DNA from: G942493375 sp942493375
Lineage (GTDB): Bacteria > Armatimonadota > UBA5829
DNA: 64,000 nucleotides
Assembly: GCA_942493375.1 (NCBI GenBank)
Contig: OW818698.1
Span: forward strand, 3,410,001-3,474,000
Reading direction: 5' to 3'
Position 1 is the stretch's first letter. Every line of letters starts with the position of its first letter. The position numbers and the translations under genes were made by a program. Below the pieces are notes generated by a model. The model saw nothing but the letters and a program-made list of their open reading frames with translations. It did not search any database and was not told where the DNA came from. Of this stretch, positions 25,471 through 34,843 are shown piece by piece.

Positions 25471-26070
25471 CTATTTCCCAGGTCTCTCCTTACCCAGTTC
25501 CTGCTCGATTGCTTGAACTACTTCTGGTTTGGTTGGATCTTCGCTTGCTGGGTATCGGGCTATTATTTCTCCTTTTCGGCTGATCAGGAATTTGGCGAAG
25601 TTCCATTCTATTTCACCGGCAAATTGCGGGTTTGTTTTTTTGCTGGTCAGGTATTGGTATAGGGGGGCCTGGCCTTTGCCTTTTACTACTATCTTTGAGA
25701 ACATCGGGAAGTTTACGGAATAGGTTAACGAACAGAATTCCTTGATCTGTTTGTTGGTGCCTGGTTCTTGTTGACCGAAGTCGTTGGAGGGGAAGCCGAG
25801 GATTACTAAGCCCTGATCTTTGTATTTGTCATACAGCTTTTGCAAGGCGGCGTACTGTGGGGTGTTGCCACAGAGTGATGCTGTGTTTACGATCATTATC
25901 ACATTACCTGCATATTTGCTCAGGTGGACTTTTTTGCCATTGATATCTTTCATGGTGAAGTTCAGCACGGGTGGTATTATCTTTTTCGACTTCTTCGGTG
26001 CGGATTGTCCGGGTGCCAGTATTAGTATGGTCAGGATTATGACTATTAGCTTTGCTATTGTATTTCTCAT
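25471..26070 (-). CDS. Glutathione peroxidase-family thiol peroxidase (exported)
   Basis: The 199-residue protein has an N-terminal signal or anchor (about 7-22) and a full GPx domain. The peroxidatic Cys67 is in VNTASLCGNTPQY, the glutamine in GFPSNDFGQQEPG, and the tryptophan and asparagine in EWNFAKFLI. It would reduce hydroperoxides in the periplasm, probably with thioredoxin-like partners as in most bacterial Cys-GPx proteins. The start is ATG 26070 behind AGAGG. It is flanked on both sides by repeat phrases. Confidence 0.93.
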   Translation of the reverse strand: MRNTIAKLIVIILTILILAPGQSAPKKSKKIIPPVLNFTMKDINGKKVHLSKYAGNVIMIVNTASLCGNTPQYAALQKLYDKYKDQGLVILGFPSNDFGQQEPGTNKQIKEFCSLTYSVNFPMFSKIVVKGKGQAPLYQYLTSKKTNPQFAGEIEWNFAKFLISRKGEIIARYPASEDPTKPEVVQAIEQELGKERPGK

Positions 26071-26150
26071 GTCAATGCCTCTTTTGATTACCAACGGTAT
26101 CTTTGTTTTGATTATACCCATACTTACTGGAGGTTAATGGGGGGATTTTG

Positions 26151-26249
26151 AATCGCGGATTTCGCGGAAATTTTGGGATAACGCGGAAAGGGAATGGGGA
26201 AAAGAGGGCGAATAGGACTTATAGGACTTATAGGACTTATAGGACATAG
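26151..26249. repeat. CGCGGA phrase followed by ATAGGACTT decamer array
   Basis: AATCGCGGATTTCGCGGAAA and ATAACGCGGAAAGGGA (26151-26193) are followed by GCGAATAGGACTT and then three further ATAGGACTT/ATAGGACAT units in near-perfect 10-base tandem (26208-26248). It lies between the convergent ends of no genes: upstream of the GPx gene and after the TIM-barrel gene, both on the minus strand. Confidence 0.65.
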
Positions 26250-26285
26250 TTTCCAGACAGTTAATTAGCCATTAGATTCGTTGTA

Positions 26286-27620
26286 TTACAGTGGTCCCGG
26301 GTCGATTCCTTTTAGCCGGGTGGAGAATCTTTTGAAGAGTTCCAGGCCGGATGGGCTTTCTATATTCATGGCTTCGTGGATGTCTATTCCGTCGAATCCA
26401 TTCTTGTTAACACGGTTTGCCCAGGCTGCGAATGTATTGTCGAGTTTTAGGCGATCACCGAAGAGCCATTCACCGAACAGGTATAGCTTGGTCTTATTTG
26501 CACAGTATGGACTGTATTCCCTGGCAGCCCAGGAGAATAGGTCTTCATTGCCACGGACAACGATGTCAGGTTTTGAGCTCCAGTATACATCGGACTTGCC
26601 CAGAGACATTTGTTCATAGTCGCCAAGAACAAATGCGTCGGCAATTCCTTTGTCTACCAGTTTTTTCCAGTGGTTTGTATATCGCACCACTACATTGGTT
26701 CCAAAGTAACCGTCTGATGGCATAATGGTGTGTTTACCGATTTGAAGGCCTATCCACAGTTCTTTGCCGCGGCGATGGCAGACACGCGCAAGGTCGGCAT
26801 AGAGAAGATCCATCATATCGCCTTTGATGTCGTGCCAGGCTTCACGGTCGAAATCTGGGGCGGTCCGGATATCTACTTTGTAACGCTTTTTATATTCATC
26901 GACAACGGGCTGCTCGTAACCGTAATAATCAATCTCGTGGACATTGCGCATATGGCGACAGTGGGCACTAGTGGAGCAGTGAATGCCATCAGCTCCAAGA
27001 TCCAGCAGCTCTTTGGCTTGTGCAACCCTGAACTCACGGGCTTCAGGCCAGGCGTAGCTGATAAGGCCTTCAAAATATGTCTTTCCATCCTTACCAGTCC
27101 ACTGGACCCAGGGATGCTCCTCAATGAATTTGGAGCGAAAACCGGGGAAGCCATCATCAAAAAGATCAATCCAGAAAATGACTTTTAGACCTACCTCATG
27201 ACCATATTTTACGAATGCAGCCGGTGGATTGAAGTCTTTTATCACCTGAGCATATTTTTCACACCAGGGCTTCTCCTGGGCAATGAATGCTTCCATATCG
27301 CCTATTTCTGGCTGATCCTTACCTTTTTCCCTGCCCTGTGCTTCGTCGAATGCTACAGGATAGCTCAGTTTGGTGCGATACGGCAGGAGCCCTAGAAATC
27401 CCATACGGACCAGAACTGTATCACATCCGTTGTTCTTGAGGTCTGTGAGTAAGACTTTTACATCCTGCTCAGTCATAGGCTGAGGACGCATGAAAACTTC
27501 ATCATTAACGTCGATATCGACAATACAGCGTGAAGGTTGTGCCTGTTTTCCTGCATCGACACTGCTGGAAATAGCGCAAGTTATTATAGCTGTCATGACT
27601 ATTAGCTGGTATGCATCCAT
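26286..27620 (-). CDS. Exported TIM-barrel glycosidase-like protein (GHL family)
   Basis: The 444-residue protein has a short signal-like N-terminus (hydrophobic about 5-19) and a beta/alpha barrel with repeated strand motifs: CDTVLVRMGFLG, VGLKVIFWIDLFD, LGADGIHCSTSAHC, GKELWIGLQIG. The pattern resembles the hypothetical glycosyl-hydrolase-like barrels (GHL/DUF187 type), but the catalytic residues cannot be assigned with certainty. The start is ATG 27620 behind GAGGTG. It begins ten bases after the stop of the threonine aldolase gene on the same strand, so both are likely co-transcribed; a functional link is not obvious. Confidence 0.65.
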   Translation of the reverse strand: MDAYQLIVMTAIITCAISSSVDAGKQAQPSRCIVDIDVNDEVFMRPQPMTEQDVKVLLTDLKNNGCDTVLVRMGFLGLLPYRTKLSYPVAFDEAQGREKGKDQPEIGDMEAFIAQEKPWCEKYAQVIKDFNPPAAFVKYGHEVGLKVIFWIDLFDDGFPGFRSKFIEEHPWVQWTGKDGKTYFEGLISYAWPEAREFRVAQAKELLDLGADGIHCSTSAHCRHMRNVHEIDYYGYEQPVVDEYKKRYKVDIRTAPDFDREAWHDIKGDMMDLLYADLARVCHRRGKELWIGLQIGKHTIMPSDGYFGTNVVVRYTNHWKKLVDKGIADAFVLGDYEQMSLGKSDVYWSSKPDIVVRGNEDLFSWAAREYSPYCANKTKLYLFGEWLFGDRLKLDNTFAAWANRVNKNGFDGIDIHEAMNIESPSGLELFKRFSTRLKGIDPGPL

Positions 27621-27630
27621 TGCATTCACC

Positions 27631-28680
27631 TCATTTGTTGCTGTTTGCGGCTGTAACACACTGCCTGACTGCTGAAACCAGTTCATCTATTGCTGATTCG
27701 GTTGTGCAGAAGGAGGTCAGGAACCTGATGACGGATTCTTCATGGTTCCATACCCAGAAGTAGAAGAGTTTCTGGAGCTCGGGTATGGATTCCGCTGGGA
27801 TTTTTATGAACAGGCTGTTGCATTCAACGTTGTTTAGCAGCTGTACTCCGGGCACAGTGGTGAGTTTTTCTGCCAGCAGCTTGGCCATGTTATTGGCGTG
27901 CGATGCGTTTTTCAGCCAGAAATCGTCTGTCAGGTAACGATCGAACTGTGCTGATATGTATCGCATTTTGGATGCAAGTTGGGTGGACTGTTTTCTAAAA
28001 TACTTGAACCCATTTGCCAGTTCGGGTCTAAAAATGACTACAGCTTCTCCATACATTAGGCCGTTTTTTGTACCACCGAAGGAGAGGATATCTACACCCA
28101 GGTCTTTGGTGCCTTCTTTGAGTCCAATACCTAAACTGGCACATGCATTGGCGATGCGAGCACCGTCCATGTGCAGGTGCATTGAGTGGGAGTGAGCAAA
28201 ATCTGCCAGTTCTTGAATTTCGCTTGTTGTGTATAGAGCACCCATCTCTGTTGGTTGGGTGATGGATATTATGTTCGGTTGAGCAGTGTGTTCTATGCCG
28301 ATTCGGTTAAGTAAAGGCGGCAGTTGCTCGGGTCGGACTTTACCATCTGCTGATGGCAGCAGCGTTAGTTTGCAGCCTACAAACTTTTCTATGGAACTGC
28401 ATTCATCTACAGATATATGAGCGCCTCCTGAACAGATTACGCTGTTAAATGACCGGCAGACAGCAGCAACGCTCAAGGTGTTCGCTCCGGTGCCATTGAA
28501 TACAAAGAAAACCTCTGTATCTGCTCCAAATAGTTCTTTGAATTTTTCTATTGCTCTGCAGGTGCAGGTGTCATCGCCATAACCCAACTGATGGCCTTCG
28601 TTAGCAGCGACAAGAGCGGACATGATTTCCGGATGCACCGGGGCAGTGTTATCGCTGGCAAAGTCCATTCGTGCTGGCAT
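27631..28680 (-). CDS. ltaE: Low-specificity L-threonine aldolase
   Basis: The 349-residue PLP enzyme shows the beta-eliminating lyase/threonine aldolase layout: MDFASDNTAPVHPEIM at the start, LHMDGARIANA for the cofactor aspartate, and the Schiff-base Lys205 in LSFGGTKNGLMYGEAVV. It cleaves threonine or allo-threonine to glycine and acetaldehyde in the cytoplasm. AAGGAG lies eight bases before the ATG. The next gene, an exported TIM-barrel protein, follows after ten bases. Confidence 0.92.
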   Translation of the reverse strand: MPARMDFASDNTAPVHPEIMSALVAANEGHQLGYGDDTCTCRAIEKFKELFGADTEVFFVFNGTGANTLSVAAVCRSFNSVICSGGAHISVDECSSIEKFVGCKLTLLPSADGKVRPEQLPPLLNRIGIEHTAQPNIISITQPTEMGALYTTSEIQELADFAHSHSMHLHMDGARIANACASLGIGLKEGTKDLGVDILSFGGTKNGLMYGEAVVIFRPELANGFKYFRKQSTQLASKMRYISAQFDRYLTDDFWLKNASHANNMAKLLAEKLTTVPGVQLLNNVECNSLFIKIPAESIPELQKLFYFWVWNHEESVIRFLTSFCTTESAIDELVSAVRQCVTAANSNK

Positions 28681-28761
28681 GAGTAATCTCCTTCAAGTTT
28701 GGGTGTCTTGTGGTGAATTTACATCATTGGGGGGAGGGTTGTCAACCGACATGAGGGCATC

Positions 28762-28802
28762 GGGAATAGGACGGATAGGACCAATAGGACATATAGGACA
28801 TG
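28762..28802. repeat. ATAGGAC decamer array
   Basis: GGGAATAGGACGGATAGGAC, then CAATAGGACATATAGGACAT, form four 10-base units of the ATAGGAC type between the threonine aldolase start and the end of the transglutaminase-like gene. Confidence 0.65.
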
Positions 28803-28840
28803 CATCGGCAGCAACAAAGCCTCCGATGCATTGGCTGGAT

Positions 28841-30934
28841 TCAAATGCCGGATGCAGTTTTAACAGGGCCGATGTCAGGTTTGGTCAGTTTAATGGTTTT
28901 TACTAAATCTGCCATTGCAGTAGGTAGTTTATTGGAGATTTCTTTTGCAGGATCAGAGTTCAAACTAGTAAACACAACACATAAGTCAGTATTGAGCGGT
29001 ACCTCATACATTGTGGCATTCGTCCCCTCTTTCATACTGACAACTGTTACAAGTATCTCTGTGTTGTCGTGTTTGATTACCTTGTGTTTAATAATTTTAC
29101 TACCAAAGAAGACTCCCCCAGAAGCGATCCGGTCTACTTCCTTGACCTCAGTGTTTTCAACAATGCACATTGTAAAGGATTCCGGATCTTGTGATTGGGC
29201 ATCTCCTGTAGTGTCCTTGGTTATGCTCAATATACAAAGAAGTGATGGGATGCTGGTGACAGGGCTTTCCCCTTCGGTCATCGGTAACGGGATTGGACAT
29301 CCCTCTATCATCACAGTGAACGAGAGGTTTTCCGGTATGGTCATTGTCAACCCAAGCACCCTGTTGATATACACATTTGATTTACATGTCCAGTATGGAC
29401 GATTTTTATCAACAATGATATGTTCATCCGCATTCTGCATTTCGTCTATATAAGCACGGACAAGTGATACCGAAGACTCAACCGTCTTTCTTACATAGGT
29501 AGCATTCGCTATTTTCGATGTTGTGGGGTCCAGTTCTATCCATCTGCCCCCTGCATATATCTCTGCCCAGGCGTGCCCACATAAGTTGTCAGTCATCACC
29601 TTCCATCCTGTTACTTGTCGTGCAGGTATGTGCAAAGAACGCGCCAGAGCGACAAACAGGACGGAATCTTCGCTGCAGTCACCACGTTTCGAGCGCAGTG
29701 TTTCGAGAGCAGTTCCATTCACGATGTCATAGGTTGCTTTGATTTCCTTCGACACCCATTTTACCAAAAGCAGAGCTTGCTGCCACGGACGTTTTTCCAT
29801 ACCGACAATACTTCGCGCACATTTTATGATTTCCGGGGAATCGGACTCAATACCGACAACAGGCTTAAGAGCGTCTTTGAATTCAATTGATGTGGGGATT
29901 TTTTTATTAGTAAGCTCTTGAGGAGTGGGTGTTTTCTCGGATTGCACACTTACCTGGATTTGATTCGGCTTACCGAGTACCGGCCTGGTATGTTGTCTGG
30001 AAAGTTGATTTAAATACATGCCCCCAGGATTCTTCGTTTCCAAACGCATAGTCAGACTTTTCAGTTGCTCACTGTTAAACATCCAGCAGTCTATTGGGGC
30101 AAGCACAGAGATGGTTTTAACCGGGTCGGTGCGTTCTTTGAGAGCTACAGCCGGATCACACTGCACAAATTCCATTTCTCCTACAATCATTTTAACAATC
30201 TGATCCTTGTCGTTTTGAAATGCTATGATTTTGCTGCCATCCTCAGTTCTGGTCTCCGACTTAACAATCCATGCGCGATTCCCCACTAATTCACGATTCA
30301 CCGATAACACGACAGACTGACTTTCATAAACATTGCTGGATTCATTACTGTAACAAGTTACTGTGGATTTCTGCCCCACTAAAAGTGATGATGACTTAGC
30401 TGCGTTGAATGCCTCCCTGTATGGAGCTTTGAGTGCTGCAAATGTCTTTTTACTTATACCCGATCTAGTAGAATCATATATTTCAACTGTAATGCCTTTG
30501 ACTGAAGGTTTTACAAGAGATGTTGTGGTTTTCTCATTTGTTGATTTGTGGCTTAATTCATAGACCTTCCTGCCGTCATCTGTACTGATAGTGTAGGACA
30601 TCAGAGCTATCTTTACCTGCACATCCTCTCTCCCAACAGCAGTGTAGGCATTTATTTCCGATAATTTCAATTGTTGCTTTTTCCACTTAAAATGCCATAC
30701 CCGAATAATCATGTTTGCCATAATATCTTGATTTATAAGGTGAATCGCATTTATATCAGTATCGTTGCGCTGCTCAAGGGCAGTTTTGAACACTTCCAAA
30801 GATTCCTGGTCAAACAGCCAGTTCTCAGTGATGTCATTAGCTTTGACCTGCAAACTACCTGGTTGCTGAGCAACAGCTGGTATAGCAACCATCAATGACA
30901 TGCATATGATTATGTATACAAATAAAATTTTCAA
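28841..30934 (-). CDS. Secreted transglutaminase-like protein
   Basis: The 697-residue protein has a signal peptide (cleavage after VAQ) and a transglutaminase-like core with the triad Cys420 (KRGDCSED), His454 (CGHAWAE) and Asp469 (IELDPTTS). The preceding ~390 residues are beta-rich and unassigned, and a further ~200-residue domain follows. Bacterial proteins with this core are usually peptidases or amidohydrolases rather than cross-linkers. It follows the ankyrin gene at 30950 by 15 bases on the same strand, so the two are likely co-transcribed. Confidence 0.85.
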   Translation of the reverse strand: MKILFVYIIICMSLMVAIPAVAQQPGSLQVKANDITENWLFDQESLEVFKTALEQRNDTDINAIHLINQDIMANMIIRVWHFKWKKQQLKLSEINAYTAVGREDVQVKIALMSYTISTDDGRKVYELSHKSTNEKTTTSLVKPSVKGITVEIYDSTRSGISKKTFAALKAPYREAFNAAKSSSLLVGQKSTVTCYSNESSNVYESQSVVLSVNRELVGNRAWIVKSETRTEDGSKIIAFQNDKDQIVKMIVGEMEFVQCDPAVALKERTDPVKTISVLAPIDCWMFNSEQLKSLTMRLETKNPGGMYLNQLSRQHTRPVLGKPNQIQVSVQSEKTPTPQELTNKKIPTSIEFKDALKPVVGIESDSPEIIKCARSIVGMEKRPWQQALLLVKWVSKEIKATYDIVNGTALETLRSKRGDCSEDSVLFVALARSLHIPARQVTGWKVMTDNLCGHAWAEIYAGGRWIELDPTTSKIANATYVRKTVESSVSLVRAYIDEMQNADEHIIVDKNRPYWTCKSNVYINRVLGLTMTIPENLSFTVMIEGCPIPLPMTEGESPVTSIPSLLCILSITKDTTGDAQSQDPESFTMCIVENTEVKEVDRIASGGVFFGSKIIKHKVIKHDNTEILVTVVSMKEGTNATMYEVPLNTDLCVVFTSLNSDPAKEISNKLPTAMADLVKTIKLTKPDIGPVKTASGI

Positions 30935-30949
30935 TAGGGAACTCCCGGA

Positions 30950-31594
30950 TTAATGCTGACGAAGAAACGATGCAAGAGAAATATGTTTGTTCGTTTCTGC
31001 AAGGTTGATTGCAGTCTGGTTGCTTTTGTCTTTTATGCCAATGCTTGCGCCATAATCTAACAGTATCCTGGCTACACTCATAGTACCGCTTATAGCTGCC
31101 ATGTGCAGGGGGCTGCGTCCTGACTCATCTGCGGCGTTCACATTCGAACCATGCTTAATGAGCATTACTACTATGCTACTGTATCCCATACCTGAAGCTA
31201 TATGAAGTGGGGTTGCACCCATTCCTGTTCGGGCATTGACTTTTGCACCTGCACCGATCAACAGTCGGGTTAATCTCAAGTAACTATTACCAACTGCATA
31301 GTGGAGGGGTGTAAAACCTCCAGCCTGGACAGAGTTAACATCCGCCCCCTTGCCGATCAACTTTTTGGCTATAGAGAGACGTCCGTGTTTAGCTACGATA
31401 TGTAGAGGTGTTTCTTTATAATCATCCTTAGCTCTTGCCATGCTTGGATTATTATTCAGCATCCTCATCGCTCTTGCAGTATTGCCTGTTTCGATAGCAG
31501 CAAACAAACGTTTTGTATCATGATCTGCTGCATTAGCATTGATACTTATATAAATCAGAATGCAGCAAATCAACAGACGGTATATATACTTCAA
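30950..31594 (-). CDS. Exported ankyrin-repeat protein (small)
   Basis: The 214-residue protein has a signal peptide ending ANAAD and about five ankyrin repeats (ETPLHIVAKHG, FTPLHYAVGNS, ATPLHIASGMG, RSPLHMAAISG, then a degenerate NQTAINLAETN). The start is a TTG behind GAGGC. Ankyrin repeats bind proteins; export to the periplasm or outside is the notable point. It lies between the larger ankyrin gene (89 bases upstream) and the transglutaminase-like gene (15 bases downstream). Confidence 0.85.
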   Translation of the reverse strand: MKYIYRLLICCILIYISINANAADHDTKRLFAAIETGNTARAMRMLNNNPSMARAKDDYKETPLHIVAKHGRLSIAKKLIGKGADVNSVQAGGFTPLHYAVGNSYLRLTRLLIGAGAKVNARTGMGATPLHIASGMGYSSIVVMLIKHGSNVNAADESGRSPLHMAAISGTMSVARILLDYGASIGIKDKSNQTAINLAETNKHISLASFLRQH

Positions 31595-31632
31595 ATATCT
31601 GCCTCACATGTTGGTGGGGAATTGGTTGTAGC

Positions 31633-31671
31633 AATCCGTTCACCTTTCGATTGACTCAGGGTGAACGGATT
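31633..31671. repeat. Dispersed palindrome of the GTTC...CTGAG...GAAC type (copy 2)
   Basis: AATCCGTTCACC (31633-31644) pairs perfectly over 12 bases with GGTGAACGGATT (31660-31671). On the minus strand the inner part reads CACCCTGAGTCAATCGAAAGGTG, related to the palindrome at 3684-3722. It lies between the two ankyrin genes and could also act as a terminator or processing hairpin. Confidence 0.6.
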
Positions 31672-31683
31672 AGGATTATGCAT

Positions 31684-33435
31684 TTATTTCAGCTTGGGAA
31701 ATCCGGGAAGCTTGATAATTGCTTTTGGTAACTCTGCGGGGGTATTGCCTTTTTTAGTTTTTGCATACCTGTCGGCACCTTTGGAAAGCAAGTATTTTGA
31801 TACATCCGGGTGCTCATAGGCAACTGAATGGTGCAGGGTAGTCCAACCGTTAACATCCTTGATATTGATGCTTGCTTTTGCTGCAATCAACATTTTTACA
31901 ATATCAATCTTGCCTTCTCTGGCTGCATAATGAAGAGGCGTCCTGCCATCAATATCTTTTGCATTTGCATTTGATTTACCAGACAGAAGATACTTGACAA
32001 TGACTTTATTTCCGAAGTATGCAGCCTCATGGAGCGGTGTTCGCATTTTACTGTCTTTGGAGTTTGGATTTGCACCGTGAGATAGAAGTATAAGGGAAAT
32101 CTCTATACGGTTCTCATTAGCTGCGAGGATCAATGGTGTACAACCCCATGGATCCGGAGCATTGATATTGGTTCGCTTGTCAGTTACAAGTAGTTTGACC
32201 ATATCCCCCCGCTCTCTGTCAACAGCATAGTATAGCGGAGTGATACCCTTGGTATCTTTCGCATTAATGTTGATTTTTGTACTCATTAACAGCGCCTTTG
32301 CGCTTTTTAAGTACAGGGTCTTTTTTGAAGCAGTATTTGCCCGAGTCGCAACCCAATGCAGCGGGGTCTTTCCTTTCTCGTCTTTTGCATTGATGTCAGC
32401 ACCTTTCTTAATCAGCAGTTGTATCATCTCATCTTTTCCAGCCAAAGATGCTAGATGCAATGGAGAACTACCCAAAAGGTCCTTTCTCTTAGCTTTAAGA
32501 AGTGAGGGATCAGACTTCAACATTTCTTCGACAGCGGGTTTGTCCCCTGCTACAACAGCGTCAAAAATGCTGGTATATGTCTTTGTAACGGCTTTGTTTA
32601 TAAGGTCCAAAAGTTCGGATAGCTCAGCGTCAGTTGCCTTTTTATCAGATCTAGAAGAAGCATTTGCCGGTGTTTTTTGTTTAAAGTAATCAACAACACC
32701 GGATTTGCCTTCATATACAGCCAACTGAAGTGCAGTCTTTCCTTTATTATTAACTGCCGTTGTATCAGCGCCTTGTTCAACCAGATATTCAACGATGCTC
32801 AGATTACCTTTACGGGCTGCCCAATGTAACGGAGTATCCTCATCATTATCTTTTGCATTGATTTTCGCATTGTAACTAACCAGCATTTTGGCGGTTTCTC
32901 TGTCACCCCAGCCGACAGCTGTATGTAAGGGAGTCTCTCCACTTTTTGTCTTTTTTACATTGACATCTGCACCTTTGATAAGCAGCAGCTCAACTATATG
33001 GGCTTTACCAGAGCCTGCTGCCAGGTGTAATGGGGTTGCTCCATCATCATTTGTGGCACCAATCTTCGCACCATTCATTGTCAGCCGGTCAATTATGGTA
33101 ACGTTGTCTGAACCTGCAGCAAGGTGTAATGGCGTTTCGCTGCAATAATCAACCGCATCGATTTCTGCTCCTGCTGCTATCAACAGGTCAACCATATCAA
33201 CTTTTTCCAAATAAACGGCCACATGAAGCGGCGTTCTATTGATGGCATTTCTGGCGCTAAGTAGCTTCTTATCCGTATACAGGAGTGCATTAGTTGAAAA
33301 TGTATCACCATCAGCGACAGCAGTGAACATTGCACTGCTCTGCTCTTGACTGTATGCAGTAACCATAGTGGTAGAAGCTGCAGAGATGGATATTAAAGTG
33401 CAGATTATAAACAGGATTCGGCGTATATTAACCAA
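31684..33435 (-). CDS. Exported ankyrin-repeat protein (large)
   Basis: The protein starts at TTG 33435 with AAGGAGAG just upstream, which gives a clean signal peptide (NIRRILFIICTLISIS, cleavage near AYS) and 583 residues. About 15 ankyrin repeats follow in two blocks, separated near the middle by a linker rich in charged residues (KKATDAELSELLDLINKAV). Repeats include RTPLHVAVYLEK, ETPLHLAAGSDN, ATPLHLAAGSGK and RTPLHEAAYFGN. A longer reading from 33633 adds 66 residues without a signal. No catalytic domain is visible, so it is probably an extracytoplasmic binding scaffold. Confidence 0.85.
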   Translation of the reverse strand: MVNIRRILFIICTLISISAASTTMVTAYSQEQSSAMFTAVADGDTFSTNALLYTDKKLLSARNAINRTPLHVAVYLEKVDMVDLLIAAGAEIDAVDYCSETPLHLAAGSDNVTIIDRLTMNGAKIGATNDDGATPLHLAAGSGKAHIVELLLIKGADVNVKKTKSGETPLHTAVGWGDRETAKMLVSYNAKINAKDNDEDTPLHWAARKGNLSIVEYLVEQGADTTAVNNKGKTALQLAVYEGKSGVVDYFKQKTPANASSRSDKKATDAELSELLDLINKAVTKTYTSIFDAVVAGDKPAVEEMLKSDPSLLKAKRKDLLGSSPLHLASLAGKDEMIQLLIKKGADINAKDEKGKTPLHWVATRANTASKKTLYLKSAKALLMSTKININAKDTKGITPLYYAVDRERGDMVKLLVTDKRTNINAPDPWGCTPLILAANENRIEISLILLSHGANPNSKDSKMRTPLHEAAYFGNKVIVKYLLSGKSNANAKDIDGRTPLHYAAREGKIDIVKMLIAAKASINIKDVNGWTTLHHSVAYEHPDVSKYLLSKGADRYAKTKKGNTPAELPKAIIKLPGFPKLK

Positions 33436-33696
33436 GTATCTCTCCTTCAAATTAAATTGCTTTAAGTGCGTAGTTCGCATGTAAGTCCACATAGAGGCTA
33501 GTTCAATGAGCAACCATAAGGGGAATGATAAGTAGGTTTGGGTAGATATCTGAGGGTTGCATACAACTTCCTTACTGCGGATCTCATTAACGTGCAGGCT
33601 TATAGTTTTGCATATAAGTAATAAAGTTGTCAATGAATGTGCTGATCGTTAGTAAGGTGGTTGTGCGCGTGGAATTGTAATTTTAAGATGTCTATA

Positions 33697-34809
33697 TCAC
33701 AATCTTACCGATTGAGAAGCTATGATCAGTTTTGGCATGACTGTTATACGGCGGATTTCGTAGCCACCGGAGAGGGATTCCATAATTATCATTACGCTTG
33801 TCCGGGCGATTTCCTCTTGTTTTTGTTCTACCCCTACTGCCAATTTGCCTGTAAACAAGCTTGGGGATGGGCGATCGAAACAGGCGAGGGCATATTTTCC
33901 CGGGTCAACATTCTCATCCTGTAGCCTTCGCCATGCTCCGAGCATTACGGCATTGTTATCAGCGAATAGTCCAAATGGTCGGTATGCGCTCCTGGCAATA
34001 TTTCCCGCTAGTTCATAGGACTCATTCTCTATATCGCTGCCGCGGCTGATTGCGTTTGTATGCAGAACGAATGCATCAGAATACAATCCACGCTCATCCA
34101 TAGCCATTTTGTATCCTTTAAGCCTGTCTATGCTTGAAGTGAAAGTTCTGCCTCCGGATATGAAGTATATCTTTTCGAGCCCCGTGTTGATAAGGTGCTT
34201 TGTGGCCTGATAAGCGCCTGCTATGTTGTCTGTAGTAACATAGTGTGTATATATGCCCTCCAAATACCTGTCTATCATGACAATTGGTATACCGGCATCT
34301 TGAATTCTTTGAATGCAGTCGATATTGCGTTGACCACCAAGCGGCATCAGGATAATTCCATCAACAAGCCTGTTTAATGCATTTTGCAGGTTTTCTCTTT
34401 CCTTTTCGGGATTGTCTTCATCCAGATACAGGATTATATTGCCGTCATTATTTCTGGTCTCATCCTCAGCGTAGCGTATCAGAGGCGTAATATGACTAGC
34501 ATCGTGCACATAGCCTGCATCATTGCTTGAATAAAGATGGGGCATGATCAGGGCTATTGTCAGGTGCTTAGCTTTTCTGGCTGCAACAAATGTCCCTTTA
34601 CCCTGCACAGCATATACATAGCCTTCTACGATCAAATCGCTGATGGCTTTGCGGACTGTGATCTCGCTGGTCCCATATTCTTTGACTAAATCTGTATAGG
34701 ACCTCAGCTTTGAATCAGGCGGCAGATTGCCTTCTTCTATCTGCTTTTTAATCAACTCTTTGAGCTGAACATATTTTGGGACTTTTAGGTTATCATACAT
34801 CGAATTCAT
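33697..34809 (-). CDS. GntR-LacI hybrid transcriptional regulator (AraR-like)
   Basis: The 370-residue protein has a GntR winged helix at the N-terminus (YVQLKELIKKQIEEG, YGTSEITVRKAISDLIVEG) and a LacI-type periplasmic-binding-like sensor domain (HLTIALIMPHL, DGIILMPLGG, FISGGRTFTSSIDRLKGY). This hybrid is known from arabinose regulators such as AraR, which bind a sugar and leave DNA. It lies 34 bases after the 1422-residue GH gene on the same strand, so it may control that gene or other local carbohydrate genes. No site could be assigned with confidence. Confidence 0.92.
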   Translation of the reverse strand: MNSMYDNLKVPKYVQLKELIKKQIEEGNLPPDSKLRSYTDLVKEYGTSEITVRKAISDLIVEGYVYAVQGKGTFVAARKAKHLTIALIMPHLYSSNDAGYVHDASHITPLIRYAEDETRNNDGNIILYLDEDNPEKERENLQNALNRLVDGIILMPLGGQRNIDCIQRIQDAGIPIVMIDRYLEGIYTHYVTTDNIAGAYQATKHLINTGLEKIYFISGGRTFTSSIDRLKGYKMAMDERGLYSDAFVLHTNAISRGSDIENESYELAGNIARSAYRPFGLFADNNAVMLGAWRRLQDENVDPGKYALACFDRPSPSLFTGKLAVGVEQKQEEIARTSVMIIMESLSGGYEIRRITVMPKLIIASQSVRL

Positions 34810-34843
34810 ATATTGGTCCGTTTCTGAATAGGTTGAACTCGTT

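Noticed and set aside
26208..26248. CRISPR array
   Set aside because: The units are ten-base tandem repeats without unique spacers, and no cas gene is present.
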